Shown here one piece after another: positions 5,388 to 5,861 of a stretch of DNA of 5,861 nucleotides. A program made the translations under genes and the position numbers. The notes beneath the pieces are model-generated. The model did no database searches. It saw only the letters and a list, made by a program, of their open reading frames with translations, and was not told the DNA's origin. Source of the DNA: Candidatus Poseidoniaceae archaeon (GTDB taxonomy: Archaea; Thermoplasmatota; Poseidoniia; Poseidoniales; Poseidoniaceae); assembly GCA_023254445.1 (NCBI GenBank), contig JALRLN010000088.1:1-5861 (forward strand), in the 5' to 3' direction. Numbering within the stretch: position 1 is the first letter of the stretch; each line of letters opens with the position of its first letter.

Positions 5388-5861
5388 ATGGCTCCGCGTG
5401 TCGCACTCGTGACCGGAGGCGGGCGAAGGGTCGGCGCGGCCATCGTCTCCGCCTTGGCCGACGCGGGCTGGTTCGTGCTCGTGCACGTGCGCGCCTCGCT
5501 CGACGAAGCCACGGCGATGGTCGACCACCTCTCGTCCATCCATGGCCGCACGGTTGGGCGCGTGTTGGTGGCGGACCTCCTTGTTGACGCCGACGTACGC
5601 GGCCTCGTGGAGGACGTCATCGCCCAGCCTGAGGTTCAGTCCGGTGGGCTTGGAGGGTTGGTGCACAACGCCTCCGTGTTCTTCCCTGACCACGGTGAAG
5701 GCGCTCCCTCCGACATGGTGGCTGCGCGCGAACAGTTGTGGCGACTCCATCTGGAAACGCCGGTGGTGCTGACCGAAGGGTTGGCCGGTTCCCTCGTTCG
5801 CGGCCAAGGGTCCATCGTCTCGATGGTGGACACCTCCTGGGGGAAAGCGTGGAAAGGACTG
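5388..5861 (+). CDS. Short-chain dehydrogenase/reductase, pteridine reductase (PTR1/FolM) type, 3' end cut
   Basis: This is an NAD(P)H-dependent reductase, most likely acting on a dihydropterin or dihydrofolate. The first 158 residues are present and the frame is open at the right edge. The cofactor-binding motif is TGGGRRVG (9-16); the arginines there and HVRAS (33-37) match the NADPH-selective pattern of PTR1 proteins. VADL is at 61-64, and VHNASVFFP (92-100) is the family's NNAG equivalent with the PTR1-like SxFFP ending. At the usual catalytic serine position the sequence reads VSMVDTS, placing D148 there, as in PTR1 where aspartate replaces serine. The Asn of the SDR tetrad appears to be H121. 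The Tyr-xxx-Lys pair lies just beyond the edge. The ATG at 5388 is the first start after an in-frame TGA at 5382 and has no clear ribosome binding site. Family assignment is firm; the substrate is inferred. Confidence 0.88.
   Translation, partial: MAPRVALVTGGGRRVGAAIVSALADAGWFVLVHVRASLDEATAMVDHLSSIHGRTVGRVLVADLLVDADVRGLVEDVIAQPEVQSGGLGGLVHNASVFFPDHGEGAPSDMVAAREQLWRLHLETPVVLTEGLAGSLVRGQGSIVSMVDTSWGKAWKGL

Noticed and set aside
5340..5400. A terminator or hairpin between the small gene and the reductase (GCGCGCGC region near 5367)
   Set aside because: The GC-rich run lacks a stem with a clear loop and has no following T tract, so no rho-independent terminator can be supported.
5006..5807. Minus-strand frames of about 200 codons opposite the reductase and small gene
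   Set aside because: Low-complexity Arg/Ser/Pro-type or shadow translations with no motifs. The plus strand carries a clear Rossmann reductase.

Overview
The window is GC-rich (roughly 60% or more by eye), densely coded DNA. It carries a five-gene minus-strand operon for a branched-chain 2-oxoacid dehydrogenase (BCKDH) complex, plus the start of a divergent plus-strand unit. The gene content alone does not fix the organism. The E1alpha, E1beta and E3 proteins closely resemble, from memory, the Pseudomonas bkdA1-bkdA2-bkdB-lpdV products, and the gene order is the same. The operon's gene-internal ribosome binding sites are clear, but I see no recognisable bacterial -35/-10 or archaeal TATA element in the divergent gap. 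A high-GC marine bacterium or a Poseidoniales (Marine Group II) type archaeon would both fit. I hold this loosely.

Minus strand, in order of transcription (right to left): lipA (5136-4144, lipoyl synthase), bkdA1 (4144-2906, E1alpha), bkdA2 (2896-1886, E1beta), bkdB (1882-614, lipoyl-bearing E2 acyltransferase) and lpdV (603 to the left edge, E3; only its first 201 residues are present). Junctions run from a 1-base overlap to 10 bases, and each downstream gene has its own Shine-Dalgarno sequence lying in or next to the end of the gene before it, so this is very probably one translationally coupled transcript. Together the genes make the whole machine. LipA builds the lipoyl cofactor on the E2 domain, E1 decarboxylates the branched-chain 2-oxoacid with ThDP and transfers the acyl group to lipoate, E2 passes it to CoA, and E3 reoxidises the dihydrolipoyl arm to make NADH. 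The product is a branched acyl-CoA for catabolism or for branched lipid primers.

Plus strand: after a divergent gap with no clear promoter motif comes a tiny single-span membrane protein gene (5250-5345, possibly starting at 5223). It is followed 42 bases later by a short-chain dehydrogenase of the pteridine-reductase (PTR1/FolM) type, starting at 5388 and cut by the right edge at residue 158.

No mobile elements, RNA genes, CRISPR arrays or rho-independent terminators were seen. Very long open frames antisense to the operon are explained by codon bias. I found no evidence for an undescribed system; the most interesting points are lipA being built into the bkd operon, the unnamed mini membrane protein, and the atypical active site of the reductase.
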